Assembly (NCBI RefSeq): GCF_000336695.1
Contig: NZ_AOMC01000074.1
Location: forward strand, 23,189 to 87,049
Source: Halococcus morrhuae DSM 1307
GTDB lineage: Archaea > Halobacteriota > Halobacteria > Halobacteriales > Halococcaceae
DNA length: 63,861 nt
Direction: 5' to 3'
The notes beneath the pieces are model-generated. The model was not told where the DNA came from, did not search any database, and saw only the letters and a list, made by a program, of their open reading frames with translations. A program made the translations under genes and the position numbers. Positions 7,269-15,598 of this stretch are shown piece by piece; positions within the stretch are counted from its first letter, which is position 1; each line of letters starts with the position of its first letter.

Positions 7269-9028
7269 GTGGGGACCTCCTGTGGCGTGTCGAGTTCGTC
7301 GGTGATCCGCTCGGCCAGCTCGTCGGCCTTGAACCGCACGCCATTATATTTGTTTATCCGTTTCAGTCGTGTAAGTGTGTCGTGTTCGATGACGTCGGCG
7401 AACTGGCCCGTCGCGTTACACTCGACGACGATGGCGTCGTCGGCGGCCTCGATCTCCTCGGTGAGATCCGGCCGCGGGAACAGATACGGCACCGAGATGA
7501 ACCGGACCGAGATGTCCGCCTCATCGAGAAAGCCGATCGCCTCGCGCATCGCGCCCTCGTTCGAGCCCCACGAGAGCACGAGCGTGTCGGCATCGGGGTC
7601 GCCGAACTCGCGATAGTCCCACTCCTCCTCTTCTTTCGCGGTCTCGACCTTCTGGTTTCGCTTGTCGACCTGTTCGATGCGCACCTCCTGTTCTTCGGTG
7701 CGTCGACCGAGTTCGTCGTGTTCGAGCCCCGTCGTCATGTGTGCGCCGCCCGACGTTCCGGGTAGCGTCCGCGGGCTGATACCGTCGGCGGCGGGGAAAT
7801 GTGGCTGGAACTGATCGCTGTCGTTGAGCCACGTGTCGATCTCGTCCTCGCCGACGAGCTTGCCGCGGTCGATCTCGACGGCGTCCATGTCGAACTCCTC
7901 GGGGGCGAACGTCTGTTCGGTGACCGCCAGCGCGAGGTCCGAGACCAGATAGACGGGCGTCTGATATTTCTCGGCGTAGTTGAACGCCTCGATCGTCTTG
8001 TGGAAACACTCCGATACCGTCGTCGGCGCGACCACGAACCGCGGGATCTCGCCGTGGCCGCCGAACAGCGTCATGTTGAGATCGCCCTGTTCCTGCTTGG
8101 TCGGCATCCCCGTCGAGGGGCCCGAGCGCATCACGTCACAGATCACGAGCGGCGTTTCGCTCTGGGCGACGAGGCCGAACGTCTCGGCCATCAGGTCGAT
8201 GCCCGGACCCGAGGTGGCGGTCATCGCCCGCGCGCCGGCCCGCGCCGCGCCGAGCGCCATGTTGATCGCCGAGAGTTCGTCTTCCGTCTGCATCACGTGG
8301 CCGCCGTAGCGTTCGAGTCGCCCCTTGAGGTACTCCATCACGTCCGTCGCGGGGGTGATGGGGTAGCCCGAATAGAACCGACAGCCGGCGGCGATCGCGC
8401 CCATACCGATGGCTTCGTCGCCGTTCAGGAGGACGTAGTCGTTGTCGGTGGTCTCGATGTCGTAGCTGAACTCTTCGTCGTACTCCTCCTGGACGTACTC
8501 CTCGCCGAGGCGGGCAGCATCCTGGTTGTTGTCGATGATCGATTGGCCCTTGTCGCCGAACCGTTTTTCGAGCGCCTCGTCGAGGTTGTCGATCGGGAAG
8601 TTCGCGACCTCGCAGGCCGCCCCGAGCGCGACGATGTTCTGCATGATCGCGCCGCCGGCGTCCTCGGCGAGCGATTTGAGCGGCACGGCCAGATCGATCA
8701 TCCCCTCGGGGGCCTCGAAGTCCTCCATCATCGTCCGCTCGCCGTCGTAGATGATGACCGAGCCCTCGTGGAGTTCGTCCATGTTTTCTTCCACTGTTCG
8801 CTGTGTGAGCGCGATGAGGACGTCGAGCCTATCGACGACCGACTCGACGCGTTCGGTCGAACTGCGGACCTTGTAGGCGGTGTAGCCGCCACGGATGCGC
8901 GAGGCGAAATCCTTCGAGGTGAAGACCTGTCGGCCCGCGCGCGAGAGCGCTTGGGCGAAGATCTTCCCCGTCGAATTGATGCCGTCGCCGGCCTCCCCAC
9001 CGATGGCCCAGTTCAAATCATCTGGCAT
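7265..9028 (-). CDS. korA: 2-oxoacid:ferredoxin oxidoreductase alpha subunit (KorA-type)
   Basis: A 587-residue fused gamma-alpha subunit. The N-terminal gamma domain begins with AIGGEAGDGINSTG and SRIRGGYTAYK. The alpha (pyrimidine-binding) domain begins near residue 200 with YSGYPITPATDVMEYL, the signature YPITP being diagnostic. It forms the oxidoreductase with KorB, whose gene follows with a 4-base overlap, to run the ferredoxin-linked TCA-cycle step typical of haloarchaea. A flavin reductase gene diverges upstream and may use the reduced ferredoxin pool; that link is only contextual. Confidence 0.85.
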   Translation of the reverse strand: MPDDLNWAIGGEAGDGINSTGKIFAQALSRAGRQVFTSKDFASRIRGGYTAYKVRSSTERVESVVDRLDVLIALTQRTVEENMDELHEGSVIIYDGERTMMEDFEAPEGMIDLAVPLKSLAEDAGGAIMQNIVALGAACEVANFPIDNLDEALEKRFGDKGQSIIDNNQDAARLGEEYVQEEYDEEFSYDIETTDNDYVLLNGDEAIGMGAIAAGCRFYSGYPITPATDVMEYLKGRLERYGGHVMQTEDELSAINMALGAARAGARAMTATSGPGIDLMAETFGLVAQSETPLVICDVMRSGPSTGMPTKQEQGDLNMTLFGGHGEIPRFVVAPTTVSECFHKTIEAFNYAEKYQTPVYLVSDLALAVTEQTFAPEEFDMDAVEIDRGKLVGEDEIDTWLNDSDQFQPHFPAADGISPRTLPGTSGGAHMTTGLEHDELGRRTEEQEVRIEQVDKRNQKVETAKEEEEWDYREFGDPDADTLVLSWGSNEGAMREAIGFLDEADISVRFISVPYLFPRPDLTEEIEAADDAIVVECNATGQFADVIEHDTLTRLKRINKYNGVRFKADELAERITDELDTPQEVPT

Positions 9029-9207
9029 GTGCTGGCCCCGACTACGCCATCTGCGGACGAAAAGGCTTCGGAACGACCATCAACATTTTCGACGGATACA
9101 GTTCCGCTGCGGCCCGCAGCACCCGCCGAATCGATAGATGCGACGTGTTTGCGCCGCGCTGCTCGCCGAATCGAAGTCCATTTGCCCGGGCCACACCGAG
9201 CGTCGAC

Positions 9208-9849
9208 ATGGAGCCAACACGCACTCGCATCCGCGCCGTCCGGGACGTCGGCCCGGACGCCATCGCGCTCGATCTCGAAACGCCGGAGGAGTTCGACGCC
9301 CGACCAGGTCAGTTCGTCAAACTCTCGCTCGACATCGACGGCGAGCGCCTCTCGCGGTTCTACACGCTCTCCTCGCCGAGCGTCGAGGAGGCGTTCGAGA
9401 TCACCGTCGCCGTCGATCCCGAGGGCGACGTCGGCCCGAAACTCGCTTCCTTGGAACTCGACGACACGATCGTCGTCGCCGGCCCCTTCGGCAACGCCTA
9501 CTACGAGAACGAATCCCGAACGACCGTCCTCGCCGGCGGGCCGGGCGTTGGCCCCGCCATCGGTATTGCCGAGCGTACACTTGCCGATGGCGGGGACAGC
9601 GCCGTCGTCTACCGTGACGACGAGCCCATTCACGACGAGCGCCTCGCGGCCCTCGACGAGGCGGGCGCTGCCGTCACCGTTCTCGACGGCGACGAACCGA
9701 TGACCGACGCCGTCGCCGATGTGCTCGCGGGCACGCCCGACGAACAGGTGCTCGTCTACGGCTTCGCCGACTTCCTCGACGCCGCCACCGACGCACTCCA
9801 GGCCGCCGGTGGCGATCCCGACCGCGCGAAAGTCGAGAACTTCGGCTGA
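9208..9849 (+). CDS. FAD/NAD(P)-binding oxidoreductase, FNR superfamily
   Basis: A 213-residue flavin reductase-like protein. RFYTLSSPS near residue 50 is the FAD-binding RxYTxxS motif. LAGGPGVGPAIGIAE near residue 110 is the pyridine-nucleotide loop. It lacks the C-terminal cysteine cluster of dihydroorotate dehydrogenase electron-transfer subunits, so it is probably a stand-alone ferredoxin or flavin reductase. The start at 9208 is preferred because the in-frame upstream start at 9145 precedes a stretch that does not look like family sequence. It diverges from korA across 179 bp. Confidence 0.8.
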   Translation: MEPTRTRIRAVRDVGPDAIALDLETPEEFDARPGQFVKLSLDIDGERLSRFYTLSSPSVEEAFEITVAVDPEGDVGPKLASLELDDTIVVAGPFGNAYYENESRTTVLAGGPGVGPAIGIAERTLADGGDSAVVYRDDEPIHDERLAALDEAGAAVTVLDGDEPMTDAVADVLAGTPDEQVLVYGFADFLDAATDALQAAGGDPDRAKVENFG

Positions 9850-9924
9850 ATTTTCGCTCCGGAGTCATGTGGATGTCGGGCGAAAGCCGCGATCGTTCTT
9901 CACCTCTGGTCGTACTGTCGCCCC

Positions 9925-11259
9925 TCAATCGTCGTCCGATTCGTCCTCCTCAGCTCCATCGTCTTTCTCGTCTTCCCTGTCATCTCCATCCTCCTCGTCT
10001 TCATCTTCTTCGCGGTCTTCGTCTCCGTCGTCTTCATCGCCATCGTCCTGTTCGGGGTCGTCCTCCGCGTCCTCGCGCTCAATCGGGACGTTTGCCCAGA
10101 CGAGTCGGTGATCCGAGGCGGTACGGACGGCGTCGAGCAACCCTCGCTCGGTCGTCGCCGCGCTCGGCCAGATGACCGACGACTGGTCGCGACCGAGATC
10201 GGGCGACGGGAGCACGTAGTCGACCTGGGAGCCGAACTCGGCGGTCCAGAAGCGCGAGCGCGGCTTGTTCTTCGCCGCGCCGCCGGGGCTCGTCGGGAAC
10301 GGCGTGGCGACGAACCCGTCGTTCTCGACGAAATACTCCGTGGCGGCGTTGAGGCTCTCCGCATCGCCGGGTGCGGCGTTCATATCGCCCATCAGCACGT
10401 ACGAGTCGTCGTCGAGACCGCCCTGTCGCCCGCTGTCGTCGTAGATGTAGTCGGCACCGGCGGCGTAGTCGGCCAGCAGGCGGATCTCGTCGTGGTTTCG
10501 CTTGCCGTTGAAGTTCCCCTCGCCGTCGAAGACGGGCGGCGTCGGGTGGGCGGCGAGGGCGTGGACGACCTCGTCGCCGATCTCGATCGGGACGTCGATA
10601 TGCGTCTTCGAGGAGAGGCGGAACTCCTCGGCCTCGGCGTCCGAGAGGTAGTTGTTCGTGTTCGGATCGCGTGGGAGCAGGTTGTCCGGCATGTCCTCCC
10701 AGAGGAATTTTCGAAAGGTTCGGATCGCGTCCCGCCGGATGGGAAATCGACTGAGAATCGCCAGACCGTACTTGCCGGGGAATTCCCCGAACCCGTAGGC
10801 GTCGTTGCCGTACGTTCGATCGCCGGGCGTCTCGTCGACCGTGCCGTTGTTGTCGAGATCGAGCCCGCTGGCGACGCCCGTGTTCGTCGTCGGCATGACC
10901 GTCTGTGGATAGTCGATTCCCTGGAGATCGGAGCGCTGGGGGACGCTGAGGTAGTTCTCGACGAACGCGCGGGCGTTCGAGGGCGACGACGGGACGTCCT
11001 TGACACGACTCGCCTGACGGTTGTTGGTCAGCTCGTTGAGCACCAGTACGTCCGGACGGATTTCCTGAATGACGCGTGCTGCGGCGGCGGCCTGTTCGTC
11101 GCCCGACGACTGGACCTGTTCGGTGCGGAGGTCGACGACGTTGTAGGTCGCGAACGTGACCGGTTCGTCATCCCCGTCGTCCGCACTGACGGTTCCGGTC
11201 CCGATGGCGACTGTGCCGGCGATCGCGAGGAAATCACGTCGTGTGATAGTCTGTCGCAT
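9925..11259 (-). CDS. Secreted endonuclease/exonuclease/phosphatase-family protein
   Basis: A 444-residue protein with an N-terminal Tat signal (TRRDFLAIAGTVAIGTG, residues 6-22) followed by an EEP fold. Catalytic landmarks are ATYNV near residue 38, LNELT for the metal-binding Glu, LMGDMNAAPGD near residue 290 and SDHRLVWA near residue 384. The last 50 or so residues are nearly all Asp and Glu, an acidic tail typical of exported haloarchaeal proteins. Likely substrates are extracellular DNA or phosphoesters. The AT-rich stretch 11281-11320 upstream probably holds the promoter. Confidence 0.8.
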   Translation of the reverse strand: MRQTITRRDFLAIAGTVAIGTGTVSADDGDDEPVTFATYNVVDLRTEQVQSSGDEQAAAAARVIQEIRPDVLVLNELTNNRQASRVKDVPSSPSNARAFVENYLSVPQRSDLQGIDYPQTVMPTTNTGVASGLDLDNNGTVDETPGDRTYGNDAYGFGEFPGKYGLAILSRFPIRRDAIRTFRKFLWEDMPDNLLPRDPNTNNYLSDAEAEEFRLSSKTHIDVPIEIGDEVVHALAAHPTPPVFDGEGNFNGKRNHDEIRLLADYAAGADYIYDDSGRQGGLDDDSYVLMGDMNAAPGDAESLNAATEYFVENDGFVATPFPTSPGGAAKNKPRSRFWTAEFGSQVDYVLPSPDLGRDQSSVIWPSAATTERGLLDAVRTASDHRLVWANVPIEREDAEDDPEQDDGDEDDGDEDREEDEDEEDGDDREDEKDDGAEEDESDDD

Positions 11260-11438
11260 GAACGCGTGTCGTGCCGGAACTACAAAAAACCTGCCGAAAA
11301 TAGTAAAAATATAACATCTTTTGGCAACGATTTCTGTCCGTCAACCGTAGAGGACAAACTCTCGATCGGTGGCGATCATCCGGCGAGATGTCGGCGATCG
11401 CATTGTCGAACCGCACCGCCGTCGACCACGAGCGAAGC

Positions 11439-11446
11439 CCTATAAC
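11439..11446 (+). promoter_or_regulatory. TATA box for the XPD-like helicase gene
   Basis: CCTATAAC lies about 30-37 bp before the ATG at 11476 in otherwise GC-rich sequence. An earlier ATG at 11469 leads to a stop within six codons and is unlikely to be used. Confidence 0.45.
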
Positions 11447-11475
11447 GAATGGCGCATGAACCTGGCACATGACCG

Positions 11476-13848
11476 ATGAGCGGTGAGGAATCCGCCGCCA
11501 CCCACGGGAACGACGAGCCGTCATGGCGGGCGCGCTTCGGCTACGAGCAGCCCTACGATGGCCAGGCCGACGCCATCGAGACGGCCATCGAAACGGGGGC
11601 CGAGGGCGGCTATCTCGTCATGGAGGGTGCCTGCGGGACGGGCAAAACGATGGCCGCGCTCACCGCCGCGGGGACGCTGCTCCGCGAGACCGACCGCTAC
11701 GACAACGTGCTGGTCGTGACGCCGGTCAAACAGCAGCGCCGGCAGTTCATCGACGACCTACGGGCGATCAACGCTGGGCTCGACGACCCTCTCTCCGGGC
11801 TCGCACTCGTCGGCAAGCCCACCCTCTGTCCCTACGAGCGCGCGGGTGCGCTCGATCGGGGCACTCAGGACGCCTGCGAGGATCTCCGGGAGAACACCGC
11901 TGGCCTAGTCGCCCACGACGGCGGTGGCGATGTCTGGTGGGACAGCGCCCGCGCGGGCGAACTCGTGTCCGAGGCCCGCACAGATGCCGACTCGTGGCGC
12001 ACGCTCGACGACAACCTCTCGACGGCCGGCCAGACGGCTCCCTATCCGACCGCACGACCGACCGCACCCGACTCGCTCAGTGAGAGCGATCAGTCCTACT
12101 GTCCGTTCGAGGCCGACTGGTACGCCCGCGAGAAATCCGTCCCCGTGGCCTTCGACGACGACGAAAACCACGTCGTCACCACCGACGAACTGCTCGCCGG
12201 TGCGGTCCCCCGAGGAACCTGCCCACATCGTGCGATGGGGACGCTGCTCGCCGACGCCGACGTGGTGGTCGGCAACTACAACCACCTGTTCGACCCGCGA
12301 ACGCGCGCGCTCACCGACGGCGTAGTCGACGATCGGACGTTCGTCATCGTCGACGAGGCCCATCGGCTGGAGGGGCGCGTCCGCGATCTTCTGAGCGATC
12401 GAATCGGGATCCAGTCGCTCCGGCGCGCGCGAAACGACGTCTCCCATCTCAGCACGCTCGCGGGCCAGTCGCGCGAGCATCGCGAGGAGGTCGCCACCGA
12501 ACTCGCCAGCTACGAGGTCGGTACCGACGAGCTCCAGCGAGCGAGGGAGTTCTTCGACGACGCCATCGACTGGCTCGACCGCCGCGTCGAGCGCCATCTC
12601 GCGGACGAGTACGGTGATCTCGACCGCGCGGCCGAGGAGGGACGACTGCCCGAGGACGTCGAGATCCCGCTGCGCGATCCCGAGACGGACGAGACCGACG
12701 CGTTCTCAGAGTGGGCGAACGAGCAGTATTCGCCCGGGTTCTGCAAATCACTCCATACCATCGGCGCGGCCGTCGCGGACGCGCTCGATTCGCTCGATCC
12801 CCAGCGCTCGACGGTCTGTGGCGACGTCGGCCGCATCGTGACTCGCTGGTGGACGCGCGACCACGCGAGCTACTTCCGGGAGATCACGCTCTCGCGGACC
12901 GATCGCGAGCGCGTCGAGGGCTGGGAGCGCTACTACACCGCCGGACTGGTCTGTTACGACTGCCTACCCGCCGAGGATCTCCGCGAGCGATTTTCGGATC
13001 TCGGCGGCGGCGTGCTGATGAGCGCGACGCTCGAACCGATGGACGTCCTGCGCGAGTGCATCGGTCTCGATCGCCTCGTCGAGACCACGGACGACGAGAG
13101 CGACGATCGCGAGCGGCCGATCGCCACGCGGACCTACGATCTCGCCTATCCCGAGACAAATCGTGCGAGCTGGATCGTCGACGCACCGGCCTTCACCGCG
13201 CGCAACCGCGGGCCACCCGGCGAGGAAAGCGAAGTTCGGGAGACCTATGCCTACGCGCTCCGGGAACTCGCCCGCAGCCCGGGCAACGTCCTAGTCTGTA
13301 TGCCGAGCTATCGCGAGGCCGCGTGGGCACACGACCGCCTCGCCGACGCGGTGGCGAAACCGGTGCTTCTGGACGAGCCATCGAGCGACGAAGCCACCGA
13401 AAAACTCAAACAGAAGTTCTTCGCCGGCGACGGCAAAGTCCTCGTCACCTCCACGCGCGGCACGCTCACAGAGGGTGTCGATTACGACGGCGAAAAACTG
13501 AGCGCGTGTGCGGTCGTCGGCGTCCCGCTCGTCAACGTGGCCTCGCCGCGGATCCGGGCCGTGCGGCGGGCCTATGGTTCGGAGTTCGGCGACGAGCACG
13601 CCTTCGAGTACGCGCTCACGGTGCCCGCCGTGCGCCGTGCGCGACAGGCTATCGGCCGAGTGATCAGGGGCCCCGAGGAGATCGGGGTGCGCGCGCTCGT
13701 CGACGAACGCTACACGCCGGATGCACCCCGGTCGGTCCACGAATATCTCCCGCCCGCCGAGCGCGACGAGTGGCGCACGATGACCCCGATGTTTCTCGAC
13801 TCACAGCTCGAACGGTTCTGGAGCGATCACGAGCGGCCGGATCAGTAG
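11476..13848 (+). CDS. XPD/Rad3-family DNA helicase
   Basis: A 790-residue superfamily 2 helicase. Walker A is GACGTGKT with Lys57. Cysteines expected for the [4Fe-4S] domain lie between motifs I and II: LCPYERAG, DACEDL, SYCPFEAD and TCPHRAMG. Walker B/DEAH is VDEAHRLE with His296. Motif VI is RRARQAIGRVIRGPEE near residue 720. These proteins unwind DNA 5' to 3' in repair. Haloarchaea usually carry more than one Rad3-like gene, so the exact paralogue is not fixed. The gene stands alone between divergent and convergent neighbours. Confidence 0.9.
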   Translation: MSGEESAATHGNDEPSWRARFGYEQPYDGQADAIETAIETGAEGGYLVMEGACGTGKTMAALTAAGTLLRETDRYDNVLVVTPVKQQRRQFIDDLRAINAGLDDPLSGLALVGKPTLCPYERAGALDRGTQDACEDLRENTAGLVAHDGGGDVWWDSARAGELVSEARTDADSWRTLDDNLSTAGQTAPYPTARPTAPDSLSESDQSYCPFEADWYAREKSVPVAFDDDENHVVTTDELLAGAVPRGTCPHRAMGTLLADADVVVGNYNHLFDPRTRALTDGVVDDRTFVIVDEAHRLEGRVRDLLSDRIGIQSLRRARNDVSHLSTLAGQSREHREEVATELASYEVGTDELQRAREFFDDAIDWLDRRVERHLADEYGDLDRAAEEGRLPEDVEIPLRDPETDETDAFSEWANEQYSPGFCKSLHTIGAAVADALDSLDPQRSTVCGDVGRIVTRWWTRDHASYFREITLSRTDRERVEGWERYYTAGLVCYDCLPAEDLRERFSDLGGGVLMSATLEPMDVLRECIGLDRLVETTDDESDDRERPIATRTYDLAYPETNRASWIVDAPAFTARNRGPPGEESEVRETYAYALRELARSPGNVLVCMPSYREAAWAHDRLADAVAKPVLLDEPSSDEATEKLKQKFFAGDGKVLVTSTRGTLTEGVDYDGEKLSACAVVGVPLVNVASPRIRAVRRAYGSEFGDEHAFEYALTVPAVRRARQAIGRVIRGPEEIGVRALVDERYTPDAPRSVHEYLPPAERDEWRTMTPMFLDSQLERFWSDHERPDQ

Positions 13849-13855
13849 ATCTCCA

Positions 13856-13999
13856 TCAGTTGTCGTCGTCACCGACGAATCGGAGTGCCACGCCCGCGAT
13901 GATGACGCCGACACCGGCGACGGCGCTCAGAATGGGTGGCACTGGTAGGAAGAGAAGGGCGACACCGGCGAGGATCAACCACGTCGAACGAGCGACCAT
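13856..13999 (-). CDS. Small two-helix membrane protein
   Basis: A 47-residue ORF starting MVARSTWLILAG. It has two hydrophobic segments (about residues 6-20 and 26-41) and an acidic tail GDDDN. A longer in-frame reading upstream is basic and low-quality, so the ATG at 13999 is the sensible start. The protein is typical of small haloarchaeal membrane proteins of unknown role. It is convergent with the helicase and lies downstream of the CAP gene. Confidence 0.55.
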   Translation of the reverse strand: MVARSTWLILAGVALLFLPVPPILSAVAGVGVIIAGVALRFVGDDDN

Positions 14000-14040
14000 A
14001 CCCGAACTCCACGCGCGGCCCACATACCGTTTTTGCTTGC

Positions 14041-14886
14041 TCAACAGAAGTTCTGGGTCGCGTAGACGCGCGTCCGGCCGTCGATCTGCTCGATGTGGAC
14101 TCCGATGGCCTCGTTCTCCCAGTAGGGTTTGAGCAGGTTCTTCCGGTGGCTCGTCGAGTTCATCCAGCCGTTGACGATGCCGTGGGCGAGCTCCTCCTGG
14201 GAATCGTACTGCACCGTACGATTGTCCATCGAGACCGGTGCGTCGTAGTAGGTGTAGAGGATGTTCTCGCCGCCGGTCGCGTACCGAAGGGTGCCCGTTT
14301 TGACACGACACTGGTAGTCGAAGCGTCGGTAGCGATCGGCGAGCGTCTCGCCGTCGGGGCCCACGTGCGAGAAGTAGCTCCGATTGGCCATGTCGGTGCT
14401 GTGATAGCGCGCGACCGGCCGGAGATCGGTGTCGAACGACAGGTTCGACTTGCCGCGCTCGGCGCGCTCCTCGTTGACGTTTCGATGAATGAGATATTCG
14501 AGTTTGGTGCCGTTGAGCTCGCTCGTCTCCGATGCCGAAACGGTCGACGCGTTCGTGCCCGCACCAGCAGTTCCACCCGACCCATCGGCTTCATCGTCGA
14601 CGATGCTGCCGATACCGCCGACCCCGCCGGCGCTGTCGTTGTCGACGGCACCGAGCGCGCCGATGTCGCCCACATCGGCTGGCACACCGAGATCGCCGAG
14701 CAGATCGCCGACGCCACCGTCGACCGGGAGACCGCCGAACGCGATGCTGGCGGCGAAGACGACGACGGCGACCACGAACGCGAGCCGGACGAGGAGCGAC
14801 AGCAGCCACCCGAGCGTCCGGAACAACCACCGGAACATCACTCGCGGGTTGGCCCTCGGCGAGTATGTATCTGTCTCCCTGCTCAT
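14041..14886 (-). CDS. CAP/SCP-domain secreted or membrane-anchored protein
   Basis: A 281-residue protein with one N-terminal transmembrane segment (about residues 22-48), then a Gly/Asp/Ser-rich linker and a C-terminal CAP domain of about 130 residues. Domain landmarks are IHRNVNEERAERG, YHSTDMANRSYFSHVGPDG with the conserved His-Ser-Asp-Met and His, and a final NGWMNSTSHRKNLL. CAP domains act outside the cell, but their reaction is rarely known. Either the ATG at 14886 or the one at 14838 could be the start; the first lies inside a 16-bp inverted repeat arm. Confidence 0.75.
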   Translation of the reverse strand: MSRETDTYSPRANPRVMFRWLFRTLGWLLSLLVRLAFVVAVVVFAASIAFGGLPVDGGVGDLLGDLGVPADVGDIGALGAVDNDSAGGVGGIGSIVDDEADGSGGTAGAGTNASTVSASETSELNGTKLEYLIHRNVNEERAERGKSNLSFDTDLRPVARYHSTDMANRSYFSHVGPDGETLADRYRRFDYQCRVKTGTLRYATGGENILYTYYDAPVSMDNRTVQYDSQEELAHGIVNGWMNSTSHRKNLLKPYWENEAIGVHIEQIDGRTRVYATQNFC

Positions 14887-14984
14887 ACTGTCGGACGGAA
14901 GTACGTGAAGTTCAGATTGCGAAAATCTACTGCAACGAGTGACATTTCACCTTACGATTTCCGATCAGTTCCGTCCGACAGTAT
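14885..14984. repeat. 16-bp perfect inverted repeat spanning stop-to-start gap
   Basis: ATACTGTCGGACGGAA at 14885-14900 is exactly complementary to TTCCGTCCGACAGTAT at 14969-14984, with a 68-base spacer. Read on the minus strand, one arm begins inside the Nudix stop codon and the other ends inside the possible CAP start codon. The element therefore fills the whole gap between the two genes. It could fold in the mRNA and occlude the CAP start, or be a small mobile-element footprint with terminal inverted repeats. Confidence 0.8.
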
Positions 14985-15493
14985 CAGATGGCCAGCACGC
15001 CGGCGTCGAGACGATCGGTCGGGCGGCTGCTGCGCCAGCGAACGGGGCTCTCGCCACATTCGACGCGCTCGTCGGGGCCCGACGAGCCGACGAACCGCAC
15101 GACCAGACAGTACACCTGCGGGCGCTCGCGGTCGGTCTCGTCACCGATGCCGACGATGGTGATCCGCTCGACGGCATCGATCGAACAGTCGATACCGGTC
15201 GCTTCGCGGACGTTTCGTTTCGCACCCGCTTCGAGCGATTCGCCGGGTTCGACGGGGCCGCGCGGACAGGCCCACTCGTCGTGACCGTCGCGGATCAAGA
15301 GGACCTCGTCGGCGTCGTTGGTCACGTGAACGCCCGCGACTGCTCGTTCGATCCCGTCGGCGTCAGCCGCTCGCTCGTAGCGCGTCGGGGGAACGGTCCA
15401 GCCGAGTTGGTGGACCGGCGCGGAGCCGTAGACCTCCTCCAGCCGGTCGAGCTGGTCCGTCACCCACTGTTCGGACCGTTCGGCCTCGTTCAT
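14984..15493 (-). CDS. Nudix-family protein with imperfect Nudix box
   Basis: A 169-residue protein. The Nudix box region GPVEPGESLEAGAKRNVREATG matches the G-x5-E-x7 spacing, but the REUxEExGU core reads RNVREATGI. The first Glu is Asn and one of the paired metal-binding Glu residues is Ala. The fold is convincing (TRYERAADADG before, GIGDETDRERPQVYCLVVRF after), but catalysis may be weakened or altered. The upstream part WVTDQLDRLEEVYG resembles a conserved haloarchaeal Nudix subgroup. It is upstream of the CAP gene on the same strand. Confidence 0.75.
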   Translation of the reverse strand: MNEAERSEQWVTDQLDRLEEVYGSAPVHQLGWTVPPTRYERAADADGIERAVAGVHVTNDADEVLLIRDGHDEWACPRGPVEPGESLEAGAKRNVREATGIDCSIDAVERITIVGIGDETDRERPQVYCLVVRFVGSSGPDERVECGESPVRWRSSRPTDRLDAGVLAI

Positions 15494-15598
15494 ATCACGA
15501 AACGACGTCGACTCACAATAAAAACGGAGGTTCGTTCATCACCGTGTGAACACGTTTCACGCCGTTTTCCGCGATTTCATTCGTGCCCTGTGGACCCG

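Noticed and set aside
7799-9703. Long plus-strand ORF opposite korA
   Set aside because: It is the antisense shadow of a conserved enzyme and shows no domain of its own.
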